Under the pieces are notes generated by a model, which did not search any database, was not told the DNA's origin, and saw nothing but the letters and a program-made list of their open reading frames with translations. A stretch of DNA of 64,000 nucleotides, from assembly GCA_016744695.1 (NCBI GenBank), contig JADGDV010000016.1, positions 5,202 to 69,201 of the forward strand, read 5' to 3'. This DNA is from Hahellaceae bacterium (lineage in GTDB: Bacteria; Pseudomonadota; Gammaproteobacteria; Pseudomonadales; Oleiphilaceae). Position 1 is the stretch's first letter. Each line of letters opens with the position of its first letter. Below, in pieces: positions 29,640-40,146 of the stretch. A program made the position numbers and the translations under genes.

Positions 29640-29738
29640 CATCACAACTCACTTAGCCTCTCTATTGATGAGCTTTCAGATGTGGGTGAACAACTAGCTA
29701 ATATCGCCAACGATTTAAAACAAATAATGATAAAATGA
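29640..29738 (+). pseudogene. Possible C-terminal tail of a lost chemotaxis receptor
   Basis: The frame before the next start reads SIDELSDVGEQLANIANDLKQ and ends at a TGA that overlaps the following ATG. This resembles the last coiled coil of an MCP. No upstream MCP sequence remains in the 279-bp gap (29456-29734), which otherwise shows nothing I recognise. Confidence 0.35.
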
Positions 29739-31924
29739 GTTCAACACTTTTAAACTATGCACTAAGCACATTATTGATATTTATGTCAGGTTGGCAGCCT
29801 GTCGCCTATGCAGAAGGCCATACTCCCAGCGATAAACTATTATTAACTCAAGAAGAACATGACTACTTAGTAACACACCCTACTCTACGCGTTCAGGCTG
29901 AATCAAACTGGCCCCCTTTCAACTTTATGCAATATGGTCAAACTAAAGGTTTTTCAAATGACTATATACGATTACTAGCCGATGTTTCAGGGTTAGAATT
30001 TGAATTTATAAGTGGTTATGAGTGGCGTGAATATATCGAAATGCTTAAACAGCATAAAATTGATTTAATCTCAAATATAACGATAACACCTGAGCGTAAA
30101 TCATTCATTGTTTTCACAGAGCAGAGTACCGTGAGTGTGGCTGATAGCTTACTAAGCTTAGAGTCAACCGATCTCAGTGCAGGGCTAGATAGCGTTAGAG
30201 ACAACAACCTGGTATTAGGTATTGTTAAAGGTTTTTATCAAGAAGAATTATTAAAACGTCACTACCCCGAAATCACCCTCCTATTGGCGAATGATATTCC
30301 TAGTTTAATTAAACTGGTCTCTTCCGGTAAAGCAGATGCCGCATTATCAACTCACGCTGTTATCTCTTTCTATCTTAATAAAGAACCTACTTTAGACACA
30401 AAGACACCGGCACTTAAAAATAACGTAATTCGAGGTCTCTCTTTATTTAACCCATCTCCACAACACATGGGGATAAACATTGATAATAAGCCACTCAAAC
30501 GTATTTTAGATAAAGCAATGAAGATGGTCTCTGAACAACAATTAAATACATTACGCAATCGTTGGTTAGTCTCTTCACAAGCAAGTACGCCAGTAGCCCA
30601 TAACAAGAACAAAATAAATTGGAGTAAAGACGAGCAGAAATATTTTACCGATAAAAAAATTATCACTATGTGTGTTGACCCTGACTGGATGCCATTAGAA
30701 AGCATTGAAAACGGTAGACACGTAGGTATGGCTGCCGACTACATTCAAAAAATTCAAGTTCAACTGGGCTCACCTATTAAGCTTGTGGTCACCCAAAACT
30801 GGTCTGAAAGTCTTGAGTTCGCAAAAAGCAGGCAGTGCGATATTCTATCCATGGCAATGGAAACACCTGAGCGAGCGACTTATTTAAATTTTACTGAACC
30901 CTACCTCACTATCCCCTTAGTATTGGCAACAAAACAAGATGCTCTGTTCATTGCAAACATGTCAAATGCCACTAATAAGCCTTTAGGTATTGTAAAAAAC
31001 TATGCTTATGCTGAATTATTAAAGACCAAGCACCCACAGCTTACTTTTATAGAAGTAGCATCGGTACAAGATGGGCTAGACAAAGTAACTAAAGAAAAAA
31101 TATTTGGGCTAGTGGGCGCATTAAGCATCATTGGTTATGAGCTACAACGTAACTACCCTGAACTGAAGATAGCAGGTAAATTTGATGAAAACTGGCATCT
31201 TGGCATCGGTGTAAGAAATGATAAACCTCAGTTACTGAGCGCTCTAAATAAAGCGATTAAATCTATCCCTAAAAACACCCTTCAGGAAATCACTAATAAA
31301 TGGATTTCAGTAAGGTACGATAAAGCCGCGGATTTTTCTGATTTATGGAAATACTTAGTTTTAGTTTTTATTGGGATCAGCGTTGTGATATACCGACAAT
31401 ATATGCTTAAAAAATATAATGCTACGCTGCAGGATCTCTCGAATACAGACTCATTAACAGGTTGTGCTAACCGACAAAAAATTGATGAGGTTATACTGTA
31501 CCAAATCAACCATTTTAAACGGCACCAGCAACCCTTTTGCATTATTTTATGTGACCTAGACCGGTTTAAAGAAGTTAATGACCAGCATGGTCATTTAGCA
31601 GGCGATACCGTATTAAAAGGCTTTGTTCACTTAATGAACACTCATATAAGAGCAAACGACCTGATTGGCCGCTGGGGAGGCGATGAATTTCTAATTATAT
31701 GTCCAAATACAAACAGTGAGGGGGCAACACAGTTAACCGCTCATTTGAAACACACATTCTCATCTTACCTGTTCTCTGACATAGGATGTGTAACCGCGAG
31801 TTTCGGGGTAGCAGAGTATAACAATAAAGAGATGACTACAGAGGCATTATTAGGCCGTGCTGACATCGCACTTTATGAATCAAAAGAATCAGGGAGAAAC
31901 CAAGTAACTGTATTCAAAACATAG
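29735..31924 (+). CDS. Diguanylate cyclase with two periplasmic substrate-binding domains
   Basis: 729 residues. A signal peptide is followed by two SBP_bac_3 (PBPb) domains (about 45-275 and 300-525; RVQAESNWPPFNFM and MCVDPDWMPLESIENG are the paired starts). One membrane helix lies near 545 (YLVLVFIGISVVIY), and a GGDEF domain has the intact motif RWGGDEF. It should sense an amino-acid-like ligand in the periplasm and make cyclic di-GMP. The ATG overlaps the stop of the receptor relic upstream. Confidence 0.92.
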   Translation: MSSTLLNYALSTLLIFMSGWQPVAYAEGHTPSDKLLLTQEEHDYLVTHPTLRVQAESNWPPFNFMQYGQTKGFSNDYIRLLADVSGLEFEFISGYEWREYIEMLKQHKIDLISNITITPERKSFIVFTEQSTVSVADSLLSLESTDLSAGLDSVRDNNLVLGIVKGFYQEELLKRHYPEITLLLANDIPSLIKLVSSGKADAALSTHAVISFYLNKEPTLDTKTPALKNNVIRGLSLFNPSPQHMGINIDNKPLKRILDKAMKMVSEQQLNTLRNRWLVSSQASTPVAHNKNKINWSKDEQKYFTDKKIITMCVDPDWMPLESIENGRHVGMAADYIQKIQVQLGSPIKLVVTQNWSESLEFAKSRQCDILSMAMETPERATYLNFTEPYLTIPLVLATKQDALFIANMSNATNKPLGIVKNYAYAELLKTKHPQLTFIEVASVQDGLDKVTKEKIFGLVGALSIIGYELQRNYPELKIAGKFDENWHLGIGVRNDKPQLLSALNKAIKSIPKNTLQEITNKWISVRYDKAADFSDLWKYLVLVFIGISVVIYRQYMLKKYNATLQDLSNTDSLTGCANRQKIDEVILYQINHFKRHQQPFCIILCDLDRFKEVNDQHGHLAGDTVLKGFVHLMNTHIRANDLIGRWGGDEFLIICPNTNSEGATQLTAHLKHTFSSYLFSDIGCVTASFGVAEYNNKEMTTEALLGRADIALYESKESGRNQVTVFKT

Positions 31925-31955
31925 CGTCAAAATAAAATCACTCTAATGGCCCTAT

Positions 31956-32321
31956 CTAGCCATCGTACTTATTGTACTTTCGTGAGTCGCCTTTCACTTT
32001 ATCTACAGGATACTTATCATTATTTTTAACTATTTTTGCGAGTAAGGCATCTTCTAAATTAATACCTGTTTTTTCTGAAATTAACAATAAGTAAGCAAAT
32101 ACATCAGCCATTTCATCACTCACCGCTTCACGCGATAATGGAACCTTCAACATTTGGGCAATATCGTCTTCACTTTTCCAAAGAAACTCTTCTTGTAGTT
32201 CACTGGTTTCTATTGCAAGCGCAGCGACTAAGTCTTTATGACTATGAAATTGCTGCCAGTTTCTATCATCCCTAAACTTAATAAGCTTTTGAGTTAATTG
32301 GGTAAGTGTTTCATCGTTCAT
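31956..32321 (-). CDS. MazG-like nucleotide pyrophosphohydrolase
   Basis: 121 residues. Helical motifs ETSELQEEFLW and DEMADVFAYLLLI supply the four acidic metal ligands of the all-alpha NTP pyrophosphatases (dCTPase/RS21-C6-like). It hydrolyses noncanonical or excess (d)NTPs to monophosphates. It stands alone, convergent with the cyclase gene. Confidence 0.88.
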   Translation of the reverse strand: MNDETLTQLTQKLIKFRDDRNWQQFHSHKDLVAALAIETSELQEEFLWKSEDDIAQMLKVPLSREAVSDEMADVFAYLLLISEKTGINLEDALLAKIVKNNDKYPVDKVKGDSRKYNKYDG

Positions 32322-32415
32322 TCTGTAAATTTTACTCGCTAAGATAATTAAGCAATGGATTATAACATGTGTAATTACGAATCTTTACCGAATAAGGTGC
32401 TGAGTCTAAAAATCA

Positions 32416-32435
32416 CTACCTCCCTAAGGAGGTAG
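32416..32435. terminator. Bidirectional terminator hairpin
   Basis: CTACCTCC-CTAA-GGAGGTAG is a perfect 8-bp stem. On the minus strand it is followed by GTGATTTTT, on the plus strand by a later CAGTTTTTT. It ends the large lipoprotein gene (minus). Confidence 0.8.
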
Positions 32436-32450
32436 CTTATTCAGTTTTTT

Positions 32451-35400
32451 CTAATCCGCGGTAACTTGATAGACACTGGTCGTACCGCTCACTTCATTCC
32501 CAACAATAAGCAGTGCTTTGCCTGTTGGACTGTCACTAGCGGAAACAAACTTCATACCTTCAGGGCCTACATCACCCGCTTCTGCACCTTCGGTGTCATC
32601 TGTTGGGTCTTTAGTAAAATCACGATTTACTGTGTACTCCACAAACTGTACGCCGTAGGGTGAACTGATATCATAAAGCATAATGCCCCCCACTCTCTCT
32701 AGGCCGACAAAAGCATAAGTACGGCCATCGACTTCACCCACGGCTAACGCTTCAGGCTCTGGACCTTTGGCTGATGATCGATCATTTTTCTTATGATCTG
32801 CAGCATAGTCATTCGACGCATTAAAGAACTTACCTACACGCCCAGCGGTAATCATTTCCATATCAGAGCCTGAGTCAAATACTCGCTGACCCTCTTCATT
32901 CCAGATAGTGAATGAACGTGCACCATAACTATTAAGTGTTGTAATGGCGTCTGCTGTTGTGTCCAATGTATTAACAATGGATAGTTTTAACCGACCCAAG
33001 GCTTCGTCATTAATGTTACTGGTAATCTCTGCACTGAATTTATCAGCTAATGAAGAAACTTCAATTGGGATTGGCGCAACAAAATCACCATAAGACTCTG
33101 CGGAACTTAAATCCCCGACTCTAAACTCTTCTACATAAGAGAAACACTCTTCATCTTCTTTATTTAAAAACCCCTTGGTCGCGCACATTGTTGGTGTATC
33201 GCCCTCATAGCAGTTGTTTACTGATACATCCCAATTCAAACCTGCGGTATTACAATCAGCCTGATTCCCATAATCTTCGTTGATCTCGCCTGAGATATAT
33301 TCTCTTGCGTCACCTTCATTAGCGGTCACTACATACCGCGTGTTATTCGCGCTATAGCTGGCAATGGTATCAGGTTGATACATACCCACTACGTTATCCC
33401 ATGGGGTGATGTTAATTCTGGCTTTACCATTATTTAACAAGGTACCGGTAACGGACGCATTTTTGTCTTTATCCGCAAGGTCTAATGCATTAGTCGCTTG
33501 GCTGTAGTCTTTTGTGCCTAAATCAATAATGCGGCTAATCGTATTGTTACTCAGGTCTATAACTGCCAGTGCGTTGTTTTCTTGCAGAGAAACAAAAGCG
33601 GTTGATGAGTCTGCAGAAACCGCAATGTATTCAGGCTCAAGGTCTTGGGCTACCGTAGAGGGCGTTCCACCAAAAGCACCACCATAAATGCGCACACTTT
33701 CTGGTAACTCATCATGACGGCTGCCTCCAACATTAAAATCATTGAAACCGAGCGTTGTAGCAGTGTTAGCAGGTTCACCGTTTGTGATAGTTATTACCGC
33801 CATTGAACCTTCTGGGTCATTACTATAATCCGCATTCGGTTCACCTTCGCAGGCCACAAGCACTTTACGGCCATCGGGTGAAAATACCACGTTATCAGGT
33901 AAGGCCCCTACCGCTACATTATGCAGATGAGTTGTGTCACCGGTTACAGCATCAAGGCGGTAAAAAGCAACCACGCCGTTATCCTGTTTATTATTGTGCT
34001 CTACTGCAACGACCAACAAATTTCCGTACACAGCCACACTGTTAATACCGCCCGCATCCGCATAATCTGCTGCTACATCTATTGAAAAAGCTTTGTTCAG
34101 GTTGCTATCTGTTAATGGATTATCAAGCGCAGAGAGGCTACCCAACCCTGAAAGTACATCTACCTTCTTAGACTGTGAATTCACCACATAAATACGACCA
34201 CTGGATTTATGGAAGGCTACAATTTCTGCTGCACTTTCATCAAACTGACCAGACTCATACCGAGCTACCAAATTGAGTGTTGCCTTACGGGACTGCGTAG
34301 CTTCACCTGTAAATCGTTCCGCTATTTTTAAAACAATCGCCGTAGTTTCATCACCTGAAATGCCAAAATCATTATCATTTATGAGCAGTACATGATCATC
34401 ATCCAGCATAGCAATACCCTCTAGTTTTTTGGGGGCGCTCATACCTTCTGGCATATCAGTTAATGTATTAAAAGCGAGTACTTTCGCCACTGGTTTTGCA
34501 TTATGTGATGCCAGATCAAATACTTGCTCTAGCGTTTTAGCGCTTTCATCTTCTTTGTTGTCCACTGCATGGATAGAAATATCTTGATCATTAATATCTT
34601 GCCCAGTGGCTAAGTTAACACGGTAAAACTTGGTAACCTTACTTACTCGCTCCAACACAATAAGGTCATCTTCACCGACAGCCAGCATTTCAGAAATTTT
34701 AACGTCTTTTTGCTTCTTACCTGTATCGCCGTTACCTTCGGCATCAACAAAAGAATCGGCCGTATCTAACCGATAAACATACTCACCCTCAACCGAGCTT
34801 ATATCACCGTCGGTCAATGCCAGTTTAAACAAACGAACATGACGAGATGAAGAGTAGGCATCCTTATCAGGGTTAGCTAATGGGCTTTGCATACTGAAGT
34901 AGAGGTGAGACTCATCTGGAGATATTGCTAAAGACTCAATACCTCTATTGAGCTTACGCATTTTTAAAATATCAGGTAACAAACCCGATACCGGGTAGTC
35001 TGCATTTGCTAGGTCAGCCGCCACCGTTTCTGGCACCACTCGCTTAATAATTTGGCCATCGGCTGCCACATGAATTAATGAAGGCCCGTACTCATCCGTA
35101 AGCCAGTATGAACCATCGTTTAAGCGAACTAAAGCTTCGGTATCAAGCCCTTCATTATCAAAATCAATTTGGTCTCCACTTACACCTACAGATACTTCAG
35201 TATCTGTTGTTTCAAGCCCATTAGTCAGACCGGTAATGTTATTGCCACTGGCATTTTTAAGAGGAATTTCTTCAAGTATTTTATAACCGTATTCACCGCT
35301 AGCATTCTTGGTTAATTGTATTTTGTAAATGGCAGGCGTGAATGTTGGCTGAGGGAATATTTTATCCCCATCACCTGGGCAAAAGTCTTCTATACCAAAT

Positions 35401-35696
35401 ACAGCTTCGCTATCGTCACACTTAATGTTTGGTCCGCGATCTGTAACAGTATAAAAAATATCATTAGCATCACTAGGCCGATGATAGGCACCTGAACCAA
35501 ACCCTACATCAAGTGACAAGGGCTCAGAATTCACACCATTTTTAGTAAATACAACATCACCCAGAGACTGGTTTAGGGTGAATGAACCTTCCGAAAGACT
35601 GAATGCAGGCTCTGTTGGCTCTATAACTGACGTGTCATCACTACAACCAACAACGGCTGCACTCACTAAAGTAGATAATAATAGTTTTTTAAACAT
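32451..35696 (-). CDS. Large lipoprotein: phytase-like esterase domain fused to choice-of-anchor I domain
   Basis: 1081 residues. The lipobox is VSAAVVGC at the start. Residues about 45-460 match the 'esterase-like activity of phytase' beta-propeller (GFGSGAYHRP, TVTDRGPN, ALVRLNDGSYWLTDEYGPSL, RGIESLAISPDESHLYF). From about 480 on a second propeller resembles the choice-of-anchor I/alkaline-phosphatase-like family (VAVGALPDNVVFSPDGRKVLVACEGEPN, YVVTANEGDARE). It likely sits in the outer membrane or periplasm and may release phosphate. The two parts are usually separate proteins. Confidence 0.82.
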   Translation of the reverse strand: MFKKLLLSTLVSAAVVGCSDDTSVIEPTEPAFSLSEGSFTLNQSLGDVVFTKNGVNSEPLSLDVGFGSGAYHRPSDANDIFYTVTDRGPNIKCDDSEAVFGIEDFCPGDGDKIFPQPTFTPAIYKIQLTKNASGEYGYKILEEIPLKNASGNNITGLTNGLETTDTEVSVGVSGDQIDFDNEGLDTEALVRLNDGSYWLTDEYGPSLIHVAADGQIIKRVVPETVAADLANADYPVSGLLPDILKMRKLNRGIESLAISPDESHLYFSMQSPLANPDKDAYSSSRHVRLFKLALTDGDISSVEGEYVYRLDTADSFVDAEGNGDTGKKQKDVKISEMLAVGEDDLIVLERVSKVTKFYRVNLATGQDINDQDISIHAVDNKEDESAKTLEQVFDLASHNAKPVAKVLAFNTLTDMPEGMSAPKKLEGIAMLDDDHVLLINDNDFGISGDETTAIVLKIAERFTGEATQSRKATLNLVARYESGQFDESAAEIVAFHKSSGRIYVVNSQSKKVDVLSGLGSLSALDNPLTDSNLNKAFSIDVAADYADAGGINSVAVYGNLLVVAVEHNNKQDNGVVAFYRLDAVTGDTTHLHNVAVGALPDNVVFSPDGRKVLVACEGEPNADYSNDPEGSMAVITITNGEPANTATTLGFNDFNVGGSRHDELPESVRIYGGAFGGTPSTVAQDLEPEYIAVSADSSTAFVSLQENNALAVIDLSNNTISRIIDLGTKDYSQATNALDLADKDKNASVTGTLLNNGKARINITPWDNVVGMYQPDTIASYSANNTRYVVTANEGDAREYISGEINEDYGNQADCNTAGLNWDVSVNNCYEGDTPTMCATKGFLNKEDEECFSYVEEFRVGDLSSAESYGDFVAPIPIEVSSLADKFSAEITSNINDEALGRLKLSIVNTLDTTADAITTLNSYGARSFTIWNEEGQRVFDSGSDMEMITAGRVGKFFNASNDYAADHKKNDRSSAKGPEPEALAVGEVDGRTYAFVGLERVGGIMLYDISSPYGVQFVEYTVNRDFTKDPTDDTEGAEAGDVGPEGMKFVSASDSPTGKALLIVGNEVSGTTSVYQVTAD

Positions 35697-35981
35697 GTCT
35701 AACGCTCACTCAAAAAAAGATGACGTGATTGTTAAAAACTTTCATTTCATAGAGGTTACTTATTTATGACAATTAGATTACTTACAGCAAGCGGACAAAT
35801 ATATTCATACACCATGTATGACCATATAAATAGGAATAATCATTTACATAGACCTTTCAACAATTAATAATATTAGCCCTTACACTTTTAGCACTTTTTA
35901 ATGAGCCTGCTACACTTTGTACACTCTATTATTATTTTTAATAAAGCCTATTCTTAACTCTTTGATTATCTTCAGGATGAA

Positions 35982-37814
35982 ATGGTGATTTCTTTACGTC
36001 AAAGCCTTCCAAGATTAGCTGAGCGCCGCTATGTAATGATGAAGCTCATATCATTATTATTAAGTTTATTCATTGTGATGCCCAGCCTGGCTGATTCAAT
36101 ACAGCAGCCCCCCGCAAAGCAAGTACTTACAGGAAACTGGCTCTATCACTGGGGTGACCTTCCCAAAGACCCAACAACAGGGCAATGGCTGTTCAAACAG
36201 GGGAAATGGAATGCTATTGATTTCCCTGCTGACATTCCAGGACAAAAAGATGAAAATATTGTTTGGATAAAAATAGATTTACCTTCAGGTAATTGGCGCG
36301 ACCCTTACTTGTTCGCAAGTAGTGTTGACCTCACGATGCAAGTATTCCATAAAAACCAACAAATTTATCATTTTGGTGATATAGACGAACAAGGAAACGG
36401 TCAGTTTGAAGGCTGGCCTTGGCATGTTTTTCAGCTACCCAACGATTACGCCCAACATACACTGTACTTTCGCGTTTTCTCTGATTACCCCTATATAGGT
36501 CTTTCTGGTGAAGTCGCAATAGGGGACCGTTTTAGCTTACTGAACGATGTATATCAACGAGGGTTAGCAGGCCTGTCTTTTATTCTTATTCTGTTATTGG
36601 TGGGGATCATCAGCACAGTAATGGGTACCATTAAAAAAGACCGCGTTGTCGCAATATCCACAGGCTTATTGTCCTTCAATTTAGCCTTAATGATGTTTTC
36701 AGAAAACGAGCTTAGCCAAGTCGTTTTATTCGAACCTTTGCTTTGGCGGTATATCGCAGCATTCTGTTATTTTCTCATACCCGCGTTTTTAGCCATTATT
36801 ACCTTGGCATGGTTAAAAGAAAAACCTCCCCTCGTTGCGTATGTGGTGTTGATAATAACCACATTATTCGTCGCAGGTGTCGCATTATTATCTTCATTCA
36901 CCTCATTTAGCTTCGTCAATGCCTACCCTTATTTTGATGTATTGTTTATCGTCTTGGTACTTGCATTGATCATTGGTTGCTTTAGCCGATTTAATAAATT
37001 GGGTATTACCGGGCGTTTAATGACCTTCGGTATCCTGGCATTATTTATCTCGTCGGTACTGGACATGCTCAGTGCCTCAGGTCTAATTACCTGGTTGGGT
37101 CATGCAGGACAATGGGGGCTTGTACTTTTCACTTTAGCCTCCCTAACAATCTACCTTGTTCAAGACTGGCAACAGCAAATTGCCCTCAATGACCTCACGC
37201 ATCAACTTGAATCTAAAGTGCTAAATCGCACGGCAGAACTTCATGAAAGCAAGAAGCAACTTGAAAAACTATCCCGTGAAGACTTCTTGACAAAACTAAT
37301 CAATCGCAGAGCGTTTTCTGATTTAGCTTTAAACGAAATATCAAATGCTGTTCGCCACAAGCGCCCTGTATCACTGGTGTTATTTGACCTTGACCACTTT
37401 AAAGAAGTAAATGATAAATACGGGCATGCCACCGGAGATTTAGTACTCAAGGCCGTTGCATCAACAACCAAAGACACCTGCCGTGAAGGCGACCTTATTT
37501 GCCGATACGGGGGTGAAGAGTTTGTTATTCTGTTACATGCTACAGAACCCGAATATGCTCAACTGCTTGTTCAAAGGCTCTGTGCTGCAATCAAAGATTT
37601 GGACGTAATAGCGAATAATAAAACCATAAAGATAACGGCGAGTTTTGGGCTAATCTGCTTAAAAGATGTAACCAAGCACTATGAGAATACAGAGCAAGTA
37701 TTAGAACAACTGCTGGCTAAAGCCGATAAAATGATGTACGAAGTTAAAGTAGCAGGCAGGGATGGCGTTAAGGTCAGCGAGTTAAATACAATGGAATCTC
37801 TTACGCCTAAATAG
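35982..37814 (+). CDS. Diguanylate cyclase with 7TMR-DISM receptor
   Basis: 610 residues; the ATG at 35982 is backed by CAGGA. The signal peptide core MMKLISLLLSLFIVMPSLA starts 18 residues in. A galactose-binding-like periplasmic domain to about 190 is followed by seven membrane helices (about 195-395), a coiled coil and a GGDEF domain with the active variant GGEEF in RYGGEEF. It is a receptor cyclase. It overlaps the end of the convergent recQ gene by 8 bp. Confidence 0.92.
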   Translation: MVISLRQSLPRLAERRYVMMKLISLLLSLFIVMPSLADSIQQPPAKQVLTGNWLYHWGDLPKDPTTGQWLFKQGKWNAIDFPADIPGQKDENIVWIKIDLPSGNWRDPYLFASSVDLTMQVFHKNQQIYHFGDIDEQGNGQFEGWPWHVFQLPNDYAQHTLYFRVFSDYPYIGLSGEVAIGDRFSLLNDVYQRGLAGLSFILILLLVGIISTVMGTIKKDRVVAISTGLLSFNLALMMFSENELSQVVLFEPLLWRYIAAFCYFLIPAFLAIITLAWLKEKPPLVAYVVLIITTLFVAGVALLSSFTSFSFVNAYPYFDVLFIVLVLALIIGCFSRFNKLGITGRLMTFGILALFISSVLDMLSASGLITWLGHAGQWGLVLFTLASLTIYLVQDWQQQIALNDLTHQLESKVLNRTAELHESKKQLEKLSREDFLTKLINRRAFSDLALNEISNAVRHKRPVSLVLFDLDHFKEVNDKYGHATGDLVLKAVASTTKDTCREGDLICRYGGEEFVILLHATEPEYAQLLVQRLCAAIKDLDVIANNKTIKITASFGLICLKDVTKHYENTEQVLEQLLAKADKMMYEVKVAGRDGVKVSELNTMESLTPK

Positions 37815-39744
37815 GTATATGGTTCTCTTCTACCCACACTTTTACTTCAGCGAAACGATACTTTTCAAACTGCGAAAATCCCATAAGTGAACGAACTTTT
37901 AATCGGGTAAATATGGGGGTAGTCAAGCCACAGAAAAAACGGCTAATAAGTACAGGGGTTGCTCTATTCCCTAGCTTTTCACAAATACCACGACTCAAAC
38001 GGGCATAATCAAATTGCTGCAAAGGCATTAGATCAGCCATACGAGGAAAACTAGCAACCCGACCTTCACAAACAGAACAGTGACCACAGTCGCCCTGCAG
38101 CTTTGTATCCGCAAAATAGTGAGCTAACTGACGACTTAAACAAGTATCACTAGCAAAAAAGGCCAATAACTGATGAATACGCTTAATTTCGCTCTGCTCT
38201 TTGTCACTAAACCGTTCAAATAGCGAAGCCGTCAATTGCTCAATATCCATACCTGTTTTCAGTATTTGATATACCTGAGTCATTTGTTTGGTTTGCAGCT
38301 CAATCATGCCTTGTTGATCAAGATAATCTAGCGCGGTAATAACCCTGCTCCGTTCACTAGGGTAAAATCGATCAAGCGCTTCAAAATTAACCGTCGCCCA
38401 TGTCTTTGCCATATCAGATGAGTTCAAAATGGCATTTACAAAGTGCTGGCGTTCATCCTTAAAACGAGCCACAAGTTCATTTTGCGGCAGCAGAAACTTA
38501 TATTTATATTCAGCAAAATAGCTGTACACCGGTTTAATTACCTCAAATAATTCAAGGTAAACCAGTAGTGTCTTCAAACTTAATAAACGTATATTAGATT
38601 GACTTGATAAGCTGTTCAGTACGATGTCCCACTGTACTTGCCCTTGTTCACCTGCTGAGCATTGTGATATTTCATTCAGTACATAGGCAATAGCTTGAGG
38701 TTCTGGCGTATCTCCGTAAACAAAATTTTCTAATACATTGAGATTGTCATTATTAGCCAGCACTAAGCAATCAGCACTTAAACCATCGCGCCCTGCTCGA
38801 CCAATTTCCTGAGCATAGTTCTCAATAGATTTTGGAAGATCATAATGAACCACAAACCGTATATCACTTTTATCTATTCCCATACCAAAAGCAATCGTGG
38901 CAACGATGACCCCTTGCTTACTCGTCATAAACTGCTGTTGAATCTCTTGCCTGCGTTCGCTTTTCATGCCTGCATGATACGCTTGAGCAGGAATGTTACG
39001 CTGCCTCATCTGCTGCGCCACATCCTCAGCGGTTTGCTGTAAGGTGACATAAACAATGCCTGATTGATGCTCTCTACCCTCAAGCCAGTTGCTTAGCGAG
39101 TCAAGTTTCTCTTCACTAGAAACACCCAGAACATTAAGGTTGAGATTAGGCCGATAGAAGCCCGTTAGCGTAATATCACTTTTCGCTATACCAAACTTTT
39201 GCCCCATATCTTCTATAACCTTAGGGGTTGCAGTAGCAGTTAAAAGTAACGTTTGTTTTATATTAAATTCACGTCGGTACTGAGGTAGTTTTAGATAATC
39301 GGGCCTAAAGTTGTGCCCCCATTCTGAGATACAGTGAGCCTCATCAACCACTAAAAGAGAAACAGGAATCTGGCTGAGAAAATGGCGGAATCGCTCATTG
39401 TTAAGACGCTCTACTGAGATCATTAAAATTTTAATGCGCCCCTCACGCACGCCATCCATTACGGCATTTGATTCTTCTCTTGTCTGCGTTGAGTCTATAC
39501 TAGCCGCTTGAATGCCTTTTTTAGCTAGAAATTCTAGCTGATCTTGCATGAGAGCCAAAAGGGGAGATACCAATAAAGTGAGATGAGGTAAATGTAAGGC
39601 GGGTAATTGATAACACAGCGATTTACCAGAGCCTGTTGGAAAAATAGCCGCCGCACTTTTACCATGTATAATCGCATCAATTACTTCAGCCTGGCCGGGG
39701 CGAAAAGAGGAGAAGCCAAAATGGGTTTGTAATAGTTGCTGCAT
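37807..39744 (-). CDS. recQ: RecQ-family ATP-dependent DNA helicase
   Basis: 645 residues from the ATG at 39744; an upstream in-frame start would lie inside the DUF2956 gene and lacks similarity. Walker A FPTGSGKS, VVDEAHCISEWGHNFRPDY, TATATPKV and the arginine-finger motif QEIGRAGRDG are all present. The RecQ zinc site ends with CGHCSVC. It unwinds 3'-5' in recombination and repair. No clear HRDC domain is seen, so it is a shorter type. It lies 11 bp downstream of the DUF2956 gene. Confidence 0.92.
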   Translation of the reverse strand: MQQLLQTHFGFSSFRPGQAEVIDAIIHGKSAAAIFPTGSGKSLCYQLPALHLPHLTLLVSPLLALMQDQLEFLAKKGIQAASIDSTQTREESNAVMDGVREGRIKILMISVERLNNERFRHFLSQIPVSLLVVDEAHCISEWGHNFRPDYLKLPQYRREFNIKQTLLLTATATPKVIEDMGQKFGIAKSDITLTGFYRPNLNLNVLGVSSEEKLDSLSNWLEGREHQSGIVYVTLQQTAEDVAQQMRQRNIPAQAYHAGMKSERRQEIQQQFMTSKQGVIVATIAFGMGIDKSDIRFVVHYDLPKSIENYAQEIGRAGRDGLSADCLVLANNDNLNVLENFVYGDTPEPQAIAYVLNEISQCSAGEQGQVQWDIVLNSLSSQSNIRLLSLKTLLVYLELFEVIKPVYSYFAEYKYKFLLPQNELVARFKDERQHFVNAILNSSDMAKTWATVNFEALDRFYPSERSRVITALDYLDQQGMIELQTKQMTQVYQILKTGMDIEQLTASLFERFSDKEQSEIKRIHQLLAFFASDTCLSRQLAHYFADTKLQGDCGHCSVCEGRVASFPRMADLMPLQQFDYARLSRGICEKLGNRATPVLISRFFCGLTTPIFTRLKVRSLMGFSQFEKYRFAEVKVWVEENHIPI

Positions 39745-39755
39745 GGAAGTATTTC

Positions 39756-40085
39756 TCAATAAAGTGCCATAACAATAAACCCGCACCAGGAAACTACCAA
39801 TAACGCCCAAGGCAGCCAATGTTGCTTAACGTTCACGACTTCCCTAACATCCACTTCTGGCTCAGAATTTTTTGAACGCGCCGTTTTCTTCAATTGTTTA
39901 TCTAACTCACGTGCCTTGGCATTCTGTTGTTTTTTATATTGCTCAATACCCTTTTTAATACCTTGAGAAATCAACTTTGTCTGCTCTTTGGTCTGCCCCG
40001 GTTTTTGGGTAGCCTTCGCAATTTTCATTGCCTCTTCCTGAGTTTTATCAGATACTTCATTATGTCGTTTTGAATAGTTGGCCAT
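39756..40085 (-). CDS. DUF2956 family protein
   Basis: 109 residues. EEAMKIAKATQKPGQTKEQ and the following IKKGIEQYKKQQ are signatures of DUF2956. It has a basic coiled N-terminal part and one C-terminal membrane helix (WLPWALLVVSWCGFIVMAL). The function is unknown. It lies directly upstream of recQ. Confidence 0.87.
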   Translation of the reverse strand: MANYSKRHNEVSDKTQEEAMKIAKATQKPGQTKEQTKLISQGIKKGIEQYKKQQNAKARELDKQLKKTARSKNSEPEVDVREVVNVKQHWLPWALLVVSWCGFIVMALY

Positions 40086-40146
40086 AAAGCAGGTAAATTC
40101 CGTCGATTAAAAACTGATGTATTCTAAGGTAACGTAAGGTTTGAAA

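Noticed and set aside
39744..39819. Longer RecQ with 25 extra N-terminal residues
   Set aside because: The extra part is the out-of-frame end of the DUF2956 gene; helicase similarity begins at MQQLL.
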